Assembly: GCA_023266575.1 (NCBI GenBank)
Contig: JAHFPV010000002.1
Span: 372,001 to 436,000 of the forward strand
Source of the DNA: Sphingobium sp.
GTDB lineage: Bacteria > Pseudomonadota > Alphaproteobacteria > Sphingomonadales > Sphingomonadaceae
Reading direction: 5' to 3'
Length of the DNA stretch: 64,000 nt
The notes below the pieces were generated by a model, which saw only the letters and a program-made list of their open reading frames with translations, had not been told where the DNA came from and searched no databases. A program made the translations under genes and the position numbers. The stretch's first letter is position 1. Every line of letters begins with the position of its first letter. Of this stretch, positions 8,648 to 16,323 are shown piece by piece.

Positions 8648-8748
8648 CAATTTCTCCGATGGGCTGCGCACCGTCATGCCGGGCATTCTGGTCGGAGGAA
8701 ATATGCCTGATTAACCGTTCATCGCAAGGATTCAGGCAGCCCGTCGCT

Positions 8749-8915
8749 CTAGTGTGGTGGATTTGAAATTCGCCACATTTTTCGGCAAGGTCGGGAGCGA
8801 ATTTCAAATCCCTAAACCACACTAGAATCAGATATTTGCTAGTGACCCTTATGAATCTGAAGTTCGTTCAATGCCTGCCAAATAAGGTGACGAACTTCAG
8901 ATTCGGGTCACTAGC
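8749..8915. repeat. Two tandem CTAG-bounded palindromic elements
   Basis: The first element (8749-8825) has arms CTAGTGTGGT plus ATTTGAAATTCGC, matched by GCGAATTTCAAAT and ACCACACTAG. The second (8838-8915) has arms GCTAGTGACCC plus GAATCTGAAGTTCGT, matched by ACGAACTTCAGATTC and GGGTCACTAGC. Both have a two-block arm, a central spacer of about 22 bases and CTAG at each edge, but different arm sequences. The AT-richer composition differs from the neighbourhood. The second element's right arm extends into the 3' end of the flavin oxidoreductase gene, supplying its last codons and stop. Confidence 0.8.
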
Positions 8916-9907
8916 GCTACCGCCGCCTCCACCATCAGCTGCGCGATGATCTCGGCGACCGGTTCTTCCCTGGTCACCATGCCGACCGACTGACCCGCCA
9001 TCAGCGACCCGCCATCGACATCGCCGTCGATCACCGCGCGACGCAGCGCACCGGCCCAGAAATGTTCGATCTGCAACTGCGCCTCGCCCATGTCGACCGC
9101 GCCTGCGTCGAGCAGATTGGCGACTTCGCGCTGCTTGGCAGTGAAATTTTCCATGCCCGCATTTTTGAGCGCGCGCACGGGGATGACCGGCAGGCGCGGG
9201 TCGATCTGAACGCTGGCGATGGCGTCGCGGGCAGATGCGCGGAAAAAGGCCTTTTTGAAGGCGGGGTGGGCGATGCTTTCGGTGGCGCAGGCAAAGCGGG
9301 TGCCAAGCTGCACGCCCGCCGCGCCCATTTCCAGATAGGCGGCGATCGCTTCGCCCCGACCAATGCCGCCCGCGACGAACACCGGCAGTTGCTCGCTCAT
9401 TTCGGGGAGGATTTCCTGCGCCAGCACGCTGGTCGCGACCGGGCCGATATGGCCGCCTGCTTCATGGCCCTCAACGATCAGCGCATCGACGCCGGAGCGG
9501 GCCAGCTTCTTGGCCAGCGCCAGGGCGGGCGCGAAGCAGATGAGCTTGGCGCCTTTCGCCTTGATCGCCTCGATACTGCCCTTGGGCGGCAGGCCGCCGG
9601 CCAGCACGATGTGGGTCACGTCATGGCTGGCGCAGACATCGATCAGGTCGAACAGTTGCGGGTGCATGGTGATGAGGTTGACGCCGAAGGGCTTGGCTGT
9701 CAGCGCCTTGGTCGCCGCGATTTCCGCGTCGAGCAGGGCCGGCGTCATCGCGCCGCAGGCTATGACGCCAAAGCCGCCCGCATTGGACATGGCCGACACG
9801 AGATGCCGTTCCGACACCCAGCTCATCGCCCCGCACAGGATCGCGCTGTCGCAGCCGAGAAAGTGCGTGCCGCGGGCCATGAGGGCAGTGAGTTTGGCGT
9901 TGGTCAT
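8897..9907 (-). CDS. NAD(P)H-dependent flavin oxidoreductase, nitronate monooxygenase type
   Basis: This 336-residue TIM-barrel FMN enzyme belongs to the nitronate monooxygenase / 2-nitropropane dioxygenase family. Markers are LCGAMSWVSERHLVSAMSNA near the N-terminus, VEGHEAGGHIG (the family's catalytic-His region) and FVAGGIGRGEAIAAYLEMGA for phosphate binding. The start at MTNAKLTALMARG excludes an upstream extension encoded by a palindromic repeat. The last residues (ALVTRI) and the TGA are encoded by the right arm of a palindromic element, so the native C-terminus was probably replaced. The physiological substrate is unknown. Confidence 0.85.
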   Translation of the reverse strand: MTNAKLTALMARGTHFLGCDSAILCGAMSWVSERHLVSAMSNAGGFGVIACGAMTPALLDAEIAATKALTAKPFGVNLITMHPQLFDLIDVCASHDVTHIVLAGGLPPKGSIEAIKAKGAKLICFAPALALAKKLARSGVDALIVEGHEAGGHIGPVATSVLAQEILPEMSEQLPVFVAGGIGRGEAIAAYLEMGAAGVQLGTRFACATESIAHPAFKKAFFRASARDAIASVQIDPRLPVIPVRALKNAGMENFTAKQREVANLLDAGAVDMGEAQLQIEHFWAGALRRAVIDGDVDGGSLMAGQSVGMVTREEPVAEIIAQLMVEAAVALVTRI

Positions 9908-9919
9908 ATCATTCTTTCC

Positions 9920-10010
9920 CCCCTCCCGCTTGCGGGAGGGGTCGGGGGAGGGTCTGTAAAGGAGATGGCGACACACGCCCTCCCCTAGCCCCTCCCGCAA
10001 GCGGGAGGGG
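9920..10010. repeat. Paired CCCCTCCCGC hairpins
   Basis: Hairpin one is CCCCTCCCGC-TT-GCGGGAGGGG at 9920-9941. Hairpin two is the same stem with an AA loop at 9989-10010. Together they form an inverted pair in the gap between lysC and the flavin oxidoreductase gene. This is a REP-like intergenic element; hairpin two could also serve as a weak terminator for lysC, although no T run follows. Confidence 0.75.
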
Positions 10011-10018
10011 AACAAATT

Positions 10019-11284
10019 TTACGCCGCCGGGGCGTCGAGGCCATAGGCGGTGTGCAGCACACGCACAGCCAGTTCGGTTTCGTCCTCGTCGATCAGCACG
10101 CTGACCTTGATCTCGCTAGTGGAGATGGCTTCGATATTGATGCCGCGATCGGCCAGCGTCTTGAACATGGTCGCTGCGACACCGGCATGGCTGCGCATAC
10201 CCACACCCACGACGCTGATCTTGGCGACTTCGGTGTCGGTGATGATGCGGCGGAAGCCGATCGCGTCCTTGTTCGCTTCCAATATGTCTACGCTGCGGGC
10301 GAGGTCCGCGCGTGGGACGGTGAAGGTGACGTCGGTCTCTTCATTATCCTTGGAATCATTCTGGATGATCATGTCGACGTTGATCGCCGCGTCCGCCAGT
10401 GGCGTGAAGATGCTGGCGACCGCGCCGGGCTTGTCGGGCACGCGGGTCACGATGATCTTCGCCTCATTCTTGTCATGGGCGATGCCGGTGATGAGCTGAC
10501 GTTCCATCTTGCTTTCCTTGAGCTTGGCTTCCAGTTCCTCGTCGCTGACGATCAGCGTGCCGGGCAGGTCGGTCTGGGTGGGATCATCGAAGGAGGACAA
10601 GACCTGCACGACCACGCCTTCCTTCATGGCGAGGCCGACCGAGCGGGTTTGCAGCACCTTGGCCCCGACCGAGGCGAGTTCGAGCATTTCCTCATAGGTG
10701 ACGAGGTCAAGCTTGCGCGCGCGCGCCACGATGCGCGGGTCGGTGGTATAGACGCCATCTACGTCGGTATAGATGTCGCAGCGATCCGCCTTGATTGCGG
10801 CGGCAACGGCCACGGCGGAGGTATCGGAGCCGCCCCGGCCCAGGGTCGAGACGCGGCCATCGGCCATCATCCCCTGAAAACCGGGGATGACCGCGACCTG
10901 ACCCGCGCCCATCGCGGTGAGCAGCGCGTCGGTGTCGATGCTGCTGACCCGCGCCTTGGCATGGGCTTCGACGGTCTTGATCGGCAATTGCCAGCCAAGC
11001 CAGCTGCGCGCGTCCACATCCATGGCCTTGAGCGTCATCGCCAGCAGGCCGCTGGTGATCTGCTCACCGGCGGCGACGACGACATCATATTCAGCCGGAT
11101 CATAGAGGGCGGAAGCTTCCTTGCAGAAGCCGACCAGCCGGTCCGTCTCGCCCGCCATGGCGGACACGACGACGGCGACTTCATGACCTTGGGCCACGAC
11201 ATGTTTGACCCGCGCGGCCACGTTGCGAATTCGCTCCATCCCCGCCATGGAGGTGCCGCCGAATTTCATCACGATGCGCGCCAT
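10019..11284 (-). CDS. lysC: Aspartate kinase
   Basis: The 421-residue enzyme phosphorylates aspartate, the committed step to lysine, threonine and methionine. The start MARIVMKFGGTSMAG is chosen because it gives the canonical KFGGTS phosphate loop; the upstream in-frame extension runs into ubiG. The catalytic domain (about 1-250) includes VIPGFQG and TLGRGGSDTSA. Two ACT regulatory domains (about 265-410) indicate allosteric control by end-product amino acids. It is transcribed divergently from ubiG with an 82-base gap. Length and motifs match single-gene alphaproteobacterial LysC. Confidence 0.96.
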   Translation of the reverse strand: MARIVMKFGGTSMAGMERIRNVAARVKHVVAQGHEVAVVVSAMAGETDRLVGFCKEASALYDPAEYDVVVAAGEQITSGLLAMTLKAMDVDARSWLGWQLPIKTVEAHAKARVSSIDTDALLTAMGAGQVAVIPGFQGMMADGRVSTLGRGGSDTSAVAVAAAIKADRCDIYTDVDGVYTTDPRIVARARKLDLVTYEEMLELASVGAKVLQTRSVGLAMKEGVVVQVLSSFDDPTQTDLPGTLIVSDEELEAKLKESKMERQLITGIAHDKNEAKIIVTRVPDKPGAVASIFTPLADAAINVDMIIQNDSKDNEETDVTFTVPRADLARSVDILEANKDAIGFRRIITDTEVAKISVVGVGMRSHAGVAATMFKTLADRGINIEAISTSEIKVSVLIDEDETELAVRVLHTAYGLDAPAA

Positions 11285-11366
11285 TTGCTTGTCGAACCTG
11301 CCTGTTGGTGAGAAAGAAAATGTCCCAGAAGGGCGAAACGGCGCTTCTTTAGCAGCGGATACGGAT

Positions 11367-12104
11367 ATGGCAAGCAACCCGACAGCAACGATCGACCCTA
11401 GAGAGGCCGCCCATTTCGGCACGATGGCGGCCGAGTGGTGGGACCCGCAGGGCAGCAGCGCAATGCTGCACAAGCTGAACCCGGTGCGGCTGGCCTATAT
11501 TCGGGCGGCGATCGATGCGCATTGGCCGGGCAAATCGCATGATTTCGAGCCGCTTGGCGGCAAGCGCGCGCTGGATGTGGGGTGCGGTGCCGGGTTGCTG
11601 GCCGAACCGCTGGCGCGGCTGGGCGCGCGCGTGACCGGGCTGGACGCGGCGCCGGAGAATATCGCGGCGGCGCGCGCCCATGCTGACCGCCAAGGGCTGG
11701 CGATCGACTATCGCGCGACGCCAGTGGAAGAAGTGGCGGACGGCGGGTTTGATCTGGTCACGTCGATGGAGGTGATCGAGCATGTTGCCGATCCTGCCGC
11801 TTTCGTCCGCGCGCTGGCGGAAAGACTCGCCCCCGATGGCCTCATGATCCTGTCCACGCCAAACCGCACCCCCCTCTCCCGCCTGGCGATGATCACCATC
11901 GGCGAAAGCATCGGCGGCATTCCCAAGGGGACGCATGACTGGGGCAAGTTCATCACGCCGGAAGAATTGACCGCGCTGCTGGGACAGGCCGGGCTGGAGG
12001 TGATCGACAGTAGTGGTATCGGCTTCGATCCGGGACGTGGCTTCACCCTGTCGGCGAACAAGGCGATCAATTATCTGCTGACCGTGCGGCACCGGCGGGA
12101 CTGA
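11367..12104 (+). CDS. ubiG: 3-demethylubiquinol 3-O-methyltransferase
   Basis: The 245-residue SAM-dependent methyltransferase catalyses both O-methylations in ubiquinone synthesis. The family's opening EAAHFGTMAAEWWDPQGSS is followed by motif I (LDVGCGAGLLAEPLARLGA) and the UbiG-specific HDWGKFITPEEL. The chosen ATG gives the family N-terminus; frames upstream overlap lysC. It acts at the inner membrane face with the other Ubi enzymes. It is followed four bases later by a YdeI-like gene, possibly cotranscribed. Confidence 0.95.
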   Translation: MASNPTATIDPREAAHFGTMAAEWWDPQGSSAMLHKLNPVRLAYIRAAIDAHWPGKSHDFEPLGGKRALDVGCGAGLLAEPLARLGARVTGLDAAPENIAAARAHADRQGLAIDYRATPVEEVADGGFDLVTSMEVIEHVADPAAFVRALAERLAPDGLMILSTPNRTPLSRLAMITIGESIGGIPKGTHDWGKFITPEELTALLGQAGLEVIDSSGIGFDPGRGFTLSANKAINYLLTVRHRRD

Positions 12105-12108
12105 CGCG

Positions 12109-12699
12109 ATGGTGGGCGATCCCCGCATCGACGCCTATGTTGCGCGGCAGGCGGATTTTGCCCGGCCGATCCTGACTCATATCCGCGCGCTGGTTCATGC
12201 TACGGTGCCGGAGGCGGGCGAGGCGATCAAATGGGGGATGCCCTTCTTCACCTATAAGGACCAGAATCTGTGCAGCATGGCGGCGTTCAAGGGTCATGCC
12301 GCTTTCGGCTTCTGGCATGACAAGGTTGGGCGCGATGATGCCCGGCAGGGGGCGATGGGGCAGTTCGGCAAGATCACCCGCCTGAGCGACCTACCGTCTG
12401 ACGCGGAGATCGCCGCTTTGCTGCGCCAAGCGATGGCGTTGATCGATGCGGGGGATCGGCCGCGCACCAGCACGAAAGAGCCGCGCGCGCCGCTGCCAGT
12501 CCATCCGGCTTTTGCGGACGCTATTGCCGCTGACCCAGCTGCCGCGGCGGTGTGGGCCGCCTTCCCGCCCGGCAAGGTCCGCGACTATTGCGAATGGATC
12601 AATGACGCCAAGGGTGATTCGACCCGCAACAAGCGCATGGCCCAAGCGGTCGAATGGATCGCGCAAGGCAAGGGGCGGAACTGGAAATATCAGAGATAG
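12109..12699 (+). CDS. DUF1801 / YdeI (OmdA-like) family protein
   Basis: This 196-residue cytoplasmic protein combines an N-terminal DUF1801 fold (EAIKWGMPFFTYKDQNLCSM) with a C-terminal YdeI/OmdA-type segment (VRDYCEWINDAKGDSTRNKR). YdeI proteins have been linked to bacteriocin or peptide tolerance, but the biochemical role is unclear. It lies 4 bases after ubiG and before the tRNA-Tyr gene on the opposite strand. The assignment is by family pattern only. Confidence 0.82.
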   Translation: MVGDPRIDAYVARQADFARPILTHIRALVHATVPEAGEAIKWGMPFFTYKDQNLCSMAAFKGHAAFGFWHDKVGRDDARQGAMGQFGKITRLSDLPSDAEIAALLRQAMALIDAGDRPRTSTKEPRAPLPVHPAFADAIAADPAAAAVWAAFPPGKVRDYCEWINDAKGDSTRNKRMAQAVEWIAQGKGRNWKYQR

Positions 12700-12737
12700 C
12701 GGGGAGCGACTTGATCCGCCCGACCCTTTTAAGAGGG

Positions 12738-12824
12738 TGGTGGACAGGGTTGGGTTCGAACCAACGTAGGGCGTAGCCCGGCAGATTTACAGTCTGCTGC
12801 CTTTAACCACTCGGCCACCTGTCC
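12738..12824 (-). tRNA. tRNA-Tyr (GTA anticodon)
   Basis: The minus strand reads GGACAGG acceptor arm, D arm GCCGAGTGG, anticodon GTA (plus-strand TAC at 12788-12790), a long variable arm as in class II tRNAs, T arm GGTTCGAACC and acceptor CCTGTCC. The discriminator A at 12741 is followed by an encoded CCA (12738-12740). All stems pair. It stands alone between the YdeI-like gene and rlmB. Confidence 0.97.
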
Positions 12825-12900
12825 ATACCCTTCGCGGTCAAGAAAAAGCTTCTTTCCCGCGCTGGAGGCGGCTCAATGGCGAAAGGAGGCTTGCCTGTCA

Positions 12901-13668
12901 ATGGTCGGATGTGAAAAGAGCGCTTCCATGAAAAGAGGTCATCGTCCCGCCAAGCCCAAGGGCGCGTTCCCGCGCTTCTATGGTCGCCACGCCGTCATTG
13001 CGGCGCTGGCCAATCCCAACCGCATCGTGCGCAAGATATGGGGCACCCGCGAAGCGCTGGGCGCGCTGGAGCTGCCGCCGGTGCTGCCGATCGTCTATGC
13101 CGATGTGGCCGATATGGGCCGGATGGTCCCGTCCGATGCCCCGCATCAGGGCATCGTCGCCGAAGTCGAGCCGCTGGACGATGTCTGGCTGGGCGATATT
13201 CTGGACGAAGGGCGCGATGACAAGCGGCCGATCCTGGTGCTGGATCAGGTGACCGACCCGCATAATGTCGGCGCTATCCTGCGGTCGGCCGCCGCGTTCG
13301 ATGCGCTGTGCATCGTCACGCAGGACCGGCACGCCCCGCCCGAATCAGGCGTGTTGGCGCGCGCGGCATCGGGCGCGCTGGAAATCATGCCATGGGTGCG
13401 GGTGGTCAACCTGTCGCGGGCCTTGGACGAAATTGCTGAGGCGGGTTATTGGCGGATCGGGCTGGATGGCGAGGCCGATACCAATCTGGGAGACGCGATC
13501 GGCGAATCGCGGGTCGCGCTGGTGCTGGGGGCCGAAGGCGAAGGGCTGCGTCACAACAGCATGGCGCATTGCGACATTTTGGCTAAACTGCCGATCAGTC
13601 CGCGGATGGAGAGCCTGAATGTGTCCAACGCCGCGGCCATCGCCCTGTACGCCGCCGCCAGCCGGTAG
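12901..13668 (+). CDS. rlmB: 23S rRNA 2'-O-ribose methyltransferase of the TrmH/RlmB type
   Basis: The 255-residue SPOUT methyltransferase has an N-terminal substrate-binding domain (FPRFYGRHAVIAALANP) and the three knot motifs: DPHNVGAILRSAAAF, LVLGAEGEGLR and SPRMESLNVSNAAAIALY. The family methylates G2251 of 23S rRNA, although the close relative TrmH modifies tRNA. An AGGAGG lies 11 bases before the ATG at 12901. A second ATG at 12928 (MKRGHRPAKP) is an alternative start. It is transcribed away from tRNA-Tyr. Confidence 0.88.
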   Translation: MVGCEKSASMKRGHRPAKPKGAFPRFYGRHAVIAALANPNRIVRKIWGTREALGALELPPVLPIVYADVADMGRMVPSDAPHQGIVAEVEPLDDVWLGDILDEGRDDKRPILVLDQVTDPHNVGAILRSAAAFDALCIVTQDRHAPPESGVLARAASGALEIMPWVRVVNLSRALDEIAEAGYWRIGLDGEADTNLGDAIGESRVALVLGAEGEGLRHNSMAHCDILAKLPISPRMESLNVSNAAAIALYAAASR

Positions 13669-13703
13669 GCAGCCGACCGGGCGGCTAGTCGGGGGACGTC
13701 GCC

Positions 13704-14423
13704 ATGACATGTCTGTTGCGTTGGGTGCTGGCCCTGCCGGGGGTGATGGCGCTGTCGGCTTGCCTGGTGACGCCGGGCAAGTTTGAGTCCTCGCTCGACA
13801 TTCGGGCCGACCGCAGTTTCAGCTTTGCCTATAAGGGCGAGATCATCGCATCGGACAGCGGCAAGGGGGCGATGGGCATCCCTGAACCGGCAAGCGAGGA
13901 TGGCGAAGCGGCGCCGGCGCAGCTGTTGCAGATTGCGCAGGAGACGTTCGACGGCGAAGCCGACAATGGTAACGACGTGCAAATGCGCGCGATCGCTGAC
14001 GCCTTAACGAAAGAAAAAGGTTTTAGATCAGCGCGTTATTTGGGAAAGCGCAAGTTCGATATCGACTATGCGATCAGCGGACGGCTGACCCATGCCTTCC
14101 TGTTTCCCTTCAACATCGACGCGCAGATCGTGTTGCCCTTCGTCGCGGTGGAATTGCGCGGGGACGAGCGGGTACGGGTGAAAGCGCCGGGCTTTGCCAA
14201 TGGGTTCGACAAGAGTCAGGGGCCGACACTGGGCGCGGGCGGGCCGGGCGAGGACGCTGCCAAGGCGCTGAACGGCAGCTTCACGCTGACGACCGACGCG
14301 GAGATTGTCAGCCAGAATCAGGAGGAAGGCGCGCAGCCTGGCACCAATGGCAAGCGCATCGTCTGGCGGGTTACGCCGCTGACGAGTGAGGAGCCCGCCG
14401 CCACGCTGCGATTGCAGCGTTGA
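13704..14423 (+). CDS. Predicted lipoprotein, hypothetical
   Basis: This 239-residue protein has a lipoprotein signal (MTCLLRWVLALPGVMALSAC, lipobox LSAC). The mature region is a beta-rich domain beginning with FESSLDIRADRSFSFAYKGE and including a hydrophobic LTHAFLFPFNIDAQIVLPF stretch. The RADRSFSF...KGE pattern recalls lipoproteins of the LppM kind, but I cannot confirm it. It is probably anchored to a membrane and faces the periplasm. It lies 35 bases after rlmB and ends just before a perfect long inverted repeat. Confidence 0.72.
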   Translation: MTCLLRWVLALPGVMALSACLVTPGKFESSLDIRADRSFSFAYKGEIIASDSGKGAMGIPEPASEDGEAAPAQLLQIAQETFDGEADNGNDVQMRAIADALTKEKGFRSARYLGKRKFDIDYAISGRLTHAFLFPFNIDAQIVLPFVAVELRGDERVRVKAPGFANGFDKSQGPTLGAGGPGEDAAKALNGSFTLTTDAEIVSQNQEEGAQPGTNGKRIVWRVTPLTSEEPAATLRLQR

Positions 14424-14449
14424 ATTTTGGTTCAGATTCGCTGAACGGA

Positions 14450-14531
14450 GCCGCACCGGCCCGCACCTCCACCCGGCCTCCCACAGTATATCCTGAACGG
14501 GAGGCCGGGTGGAGGTGCGGGCCGGTGCGGC
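14450..14531. repeat. Perfect 33-bp inverted repeat between convergent genes
   Basis: The left arm 14450-14482 (starts GCCGCACCGGCCCGCACC) and right arm 14499-14531 are exact reverse complements over 33 bp, separated by a 16-base loop. An 8-base direct repeat, CTGAACGG, occurs just left of the left arm and again at the loop end. It sits between convergent genes, so it may stop transcription from both sides, but there is no T run. The stem is far longer than a usual terminator. Confidence 0.85.
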
Positions 14532-14547
14532 CTAGATCAATATAGCA

Positions 14548-14865
14548 TCAATCTTCCGGCGCGATGGTGACGCGCAGGCCGTCCAGCGCGTCGTTCAGCA
14601 CGACCTGGCAGGACAGGCGGCTGGTGTTGTTGCGATGGTCGGAGCTGTCGAGCAGGTCGTTTTCGTCCTCGGTCATCGCGGGAAGCGAATCGGCGAAGGC
14701 CGGGTCGACATAGATATGGCAGGTGGCGCAGGAGCAGCAGCCGCCGCACAGGGCGAGCAGCTCGTCAAAGCCGTTGTCGCGGATGACTTCCATCACCGAC
14801 AGGCCATTGTCGCCATCGACAGCCTGTTCTTCGCCCGCACGGTTGACCACGATCAGTTTCGGCAT
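14548..14865 (-). CDS. 2Fe-2S ferredoxin (adrenodoxin/putidaredoxin type)
   Basis: The 105-residue protein has the [2Fe-2S] ligand set of the adrenodoxin/putidaredoxin family: Cys39, Cys45 and Cys48 in [10 protein letters not shown] and the distant Cys86 in LSCQVVL. Such ferredoxins carry electrons to cytochrome P450s, Rieske oxygenases or iron-sulfur assembly. No redox partner is adjacent. It is cytoplasmic. It is convergent with the upstream lipoprotein gene and divergent from alkA. Confidence 0.93.
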   Translation of the reverse strand: MPKLIVVNRAGEEQAVDGDNGLSVMEVIRDNGFDELLALCGGCCSCATCHIYVDPAFADSLPAMTEDENDLLDSSDHRNNTSRLSCQVVLNDALDGLRVTIAPED

Positions 14866-14942
14866 CTATCCAGTCCCCTAGAATTTTCTTCGCCGCTCTG
14901 ACGGACAGACGTCGGGAAATCAAGGGCGGATGGAAACAACTT

Positions 14943-15560
14943 ATGGTCACCACCACAGATACATTGCGCAACAGCCTGGACGCCATCGCCGCAATCGAGC
15001 CGGGATTTGGCGCGGCGCTGGGCCGTGTCGGCTATCCTGAGCCGCGCCTGCGGGAGCCGGGTTATGAAACGCTGCTGCGCACGATCGTGGGCCAGCAGGT
15101 CAGCGTCGCGGCGGCGGCGGCGGTGTGGCGCAAGCTGGAGGCGGAACTGGGCGCGGGCTGCGCGCCCGACGCGCTGCTGAGCCGAGACTATGACGCGCTG
15201 CGCGCCTGCGGTCTGTCGCGCCAGAAACAGGGCTATGCCCGCAGCCTGGCCGAAATGGTGCTGAGCGGCGCGCTGGACCTGAACGCCCTGCCCGCCGATG
15301 ATGAGGAAGCGATTGCGCAGCTCATCCAGATCAAGGGGATTGGCCGCTGGTCTGCGGAAATCTATCTGCTGTTCGCCGAAGGGCGGCCCGACATCTGGCC
15401 GGCGGGCGATCTGGCGGTGCAGATCGAGGTTGGCCGGATATTGGGCCTGCCCGAACGACCGAGCGAAAAAATGACCCGCCAACTCGCCGAAGCCTGGCGT
15501 CCGCATCGCGGGGCCGTGGCCATCATGGCGTGGCACCATTATAACACAGAGGTTCTATGA
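14943..15560 (+). CDS. alkA: DNA-3-methyladenine glycosylase II
   Basis: This 205-residue base-excision glycosylase of the HhH-GPD superfamily removes alkylated bases. The helix-hairpin-helix is at about 128-140 (IQIKGIGRWSAEIY) and the catalytic Asp is 156 in WPAGDLAVQ. It lacks the extra N-terminal domain of E. coli AlkA, as short bacterial homologues do. The stop overlaps the next small gene by 4 bases (ATGA), so the two are translationally coupled. Confidence 0.93.
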   Translation: MVTTTDTLRNSLDAIAAIEPGFGAALGRVGYPEPRLREPGYETLLRTIVGQQVSVAAAAAVWRKLEAELGAGCAPDALLSRDYDALRACGLSRQKQGYARSLAEMVLSGALDLNALPADDEEAIAQLIQIKGIGRWSAEIYLLFAEGRPDIWPAGDLAVQIEVGRILGLPERPSEKMTRQLAEAWRPHRGAVAIMAWHHYNTEVL

Positions 15561-15790
15561 CCATGACCGCTACACTCCCCCACGCCCGCTACATCGTCCT
15601 GGCCCACGAGGGCGTGTGGAAGATCAATTTGAACAACAGCTATTATGGCCCGTTTGACACGCAAGCGGCGGCAATCGAGAGCGCGACGGACACGGCGCGC
15701 AAGGCCAGCGAAGGCGGCTATCCTGCGTCCGTCCTGTTGATGAAGGACGCCACCAATTTCGAGACTGTGTGGAGCAGCGTGCAGGATTGA
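15557..15790 (+). CDS. DUF2188-like small protein
   Basis: The 77-residue protein contains HEGVWKINLNNSYYGPFDTQ and AIESATDTARKASEGGYPAS, a pattern resembling DUF2188 and related small proteins of unknown function. No signal or membrane segment is present. Its ATG overlaps the alkA stop, so it is probably made together with AlkA. The function is unknown; it might be an accessory to DNA repair only by association. Confidence 0.75.
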   Translation: MTMTATLPHARYIVLAHEGVWKINLNNSYYGPFDTQAAAIESATDTARKASEGGYPASVLLMKDATNFETVWSSVQD

Positions 15791-15888
15791 CCCTGCATTT
15801 TGGTCTATCGACCAAGGATTCTTATGCGGTCACGGGAACCGTGCGGGCAGCGGGGCATTTCTTGTCCTGAATCATACAGGCCCCAAGG

Positions 15889-16323
15889 ATGAGTAAGAAA
15901 GTATTGATAGTGGAGGACGAGATTTTCGTCGCTCTGGAAATTGAACAGATTGTCGAGGAGACGGGATTCGACGTCAGCGCGATTGCCGCTGACCGCGAGG
16001 CTGCGCTGGCGTGCGCCGAATCCTGCGACATTGCGCTGGTCGACCTGAACCTGCGCGATGGGCCGACCGGGCCGACAATCGGCATGGAACTCGCCAGACG
16101 CTATGGCATTCGCGTCATCTATGTCACTGCCAACCCTTCGCAGATTGGCGCGGCTTCGGTCGCGGCGCTGGGTGTCATCACCAAGCCATTTCGCGCGCAG
16201 AGCATTTCCGCCGCGCTACAATTGGCGGCGGAGGATGAACCTGAATTGCACGCCGCCGATATTGCGGGCTTTATTCCTTTCCTGCCGTCCGGCTCATCGA
16301 GCGGGCTGGAATCCAGAGGCTGA
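15889..16323 (+). CDS. Single-domain response regulator
   Basis: The 144-residue protein is one receiver domain without an output domain. The acidic pocket is Glu9-Asp10, the phosphoacceptor is Asp52 (LVDLNLRDGP), with Thr80 and Lys99 (VITKPF) completing the site. The C-terminal roughly 30 residues are a tail. It is convergent with a HWE-type histidine kinase and the two genes overlap by 53 bases at their 3' ends. The kinase is its likely phosphodonor. Such stand-alone receivers often shuttle phosphate in alphaproteobacterial stress signalling. Confidence 0.92.
   Translation: MSKKVLIVEDEIFVALEIEQIVEETGFDVSAIAADREAALACAESCDIALVDLNLRDGPTGPTIGMELARRYGIRVIYVTANPSQIGAASVAALGVITKPFRAQSISAALQLAAEDEPELHAADIAGFIPFLPSGSSSGLESRG

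Noticed and set aside
12723-12738. ACCCT/AGGGT hairpin after tRNA-Tyr as a terminator
   Set aside because: The stem is only 5 bp and overlaps the encoded CCA end; too weak to support.
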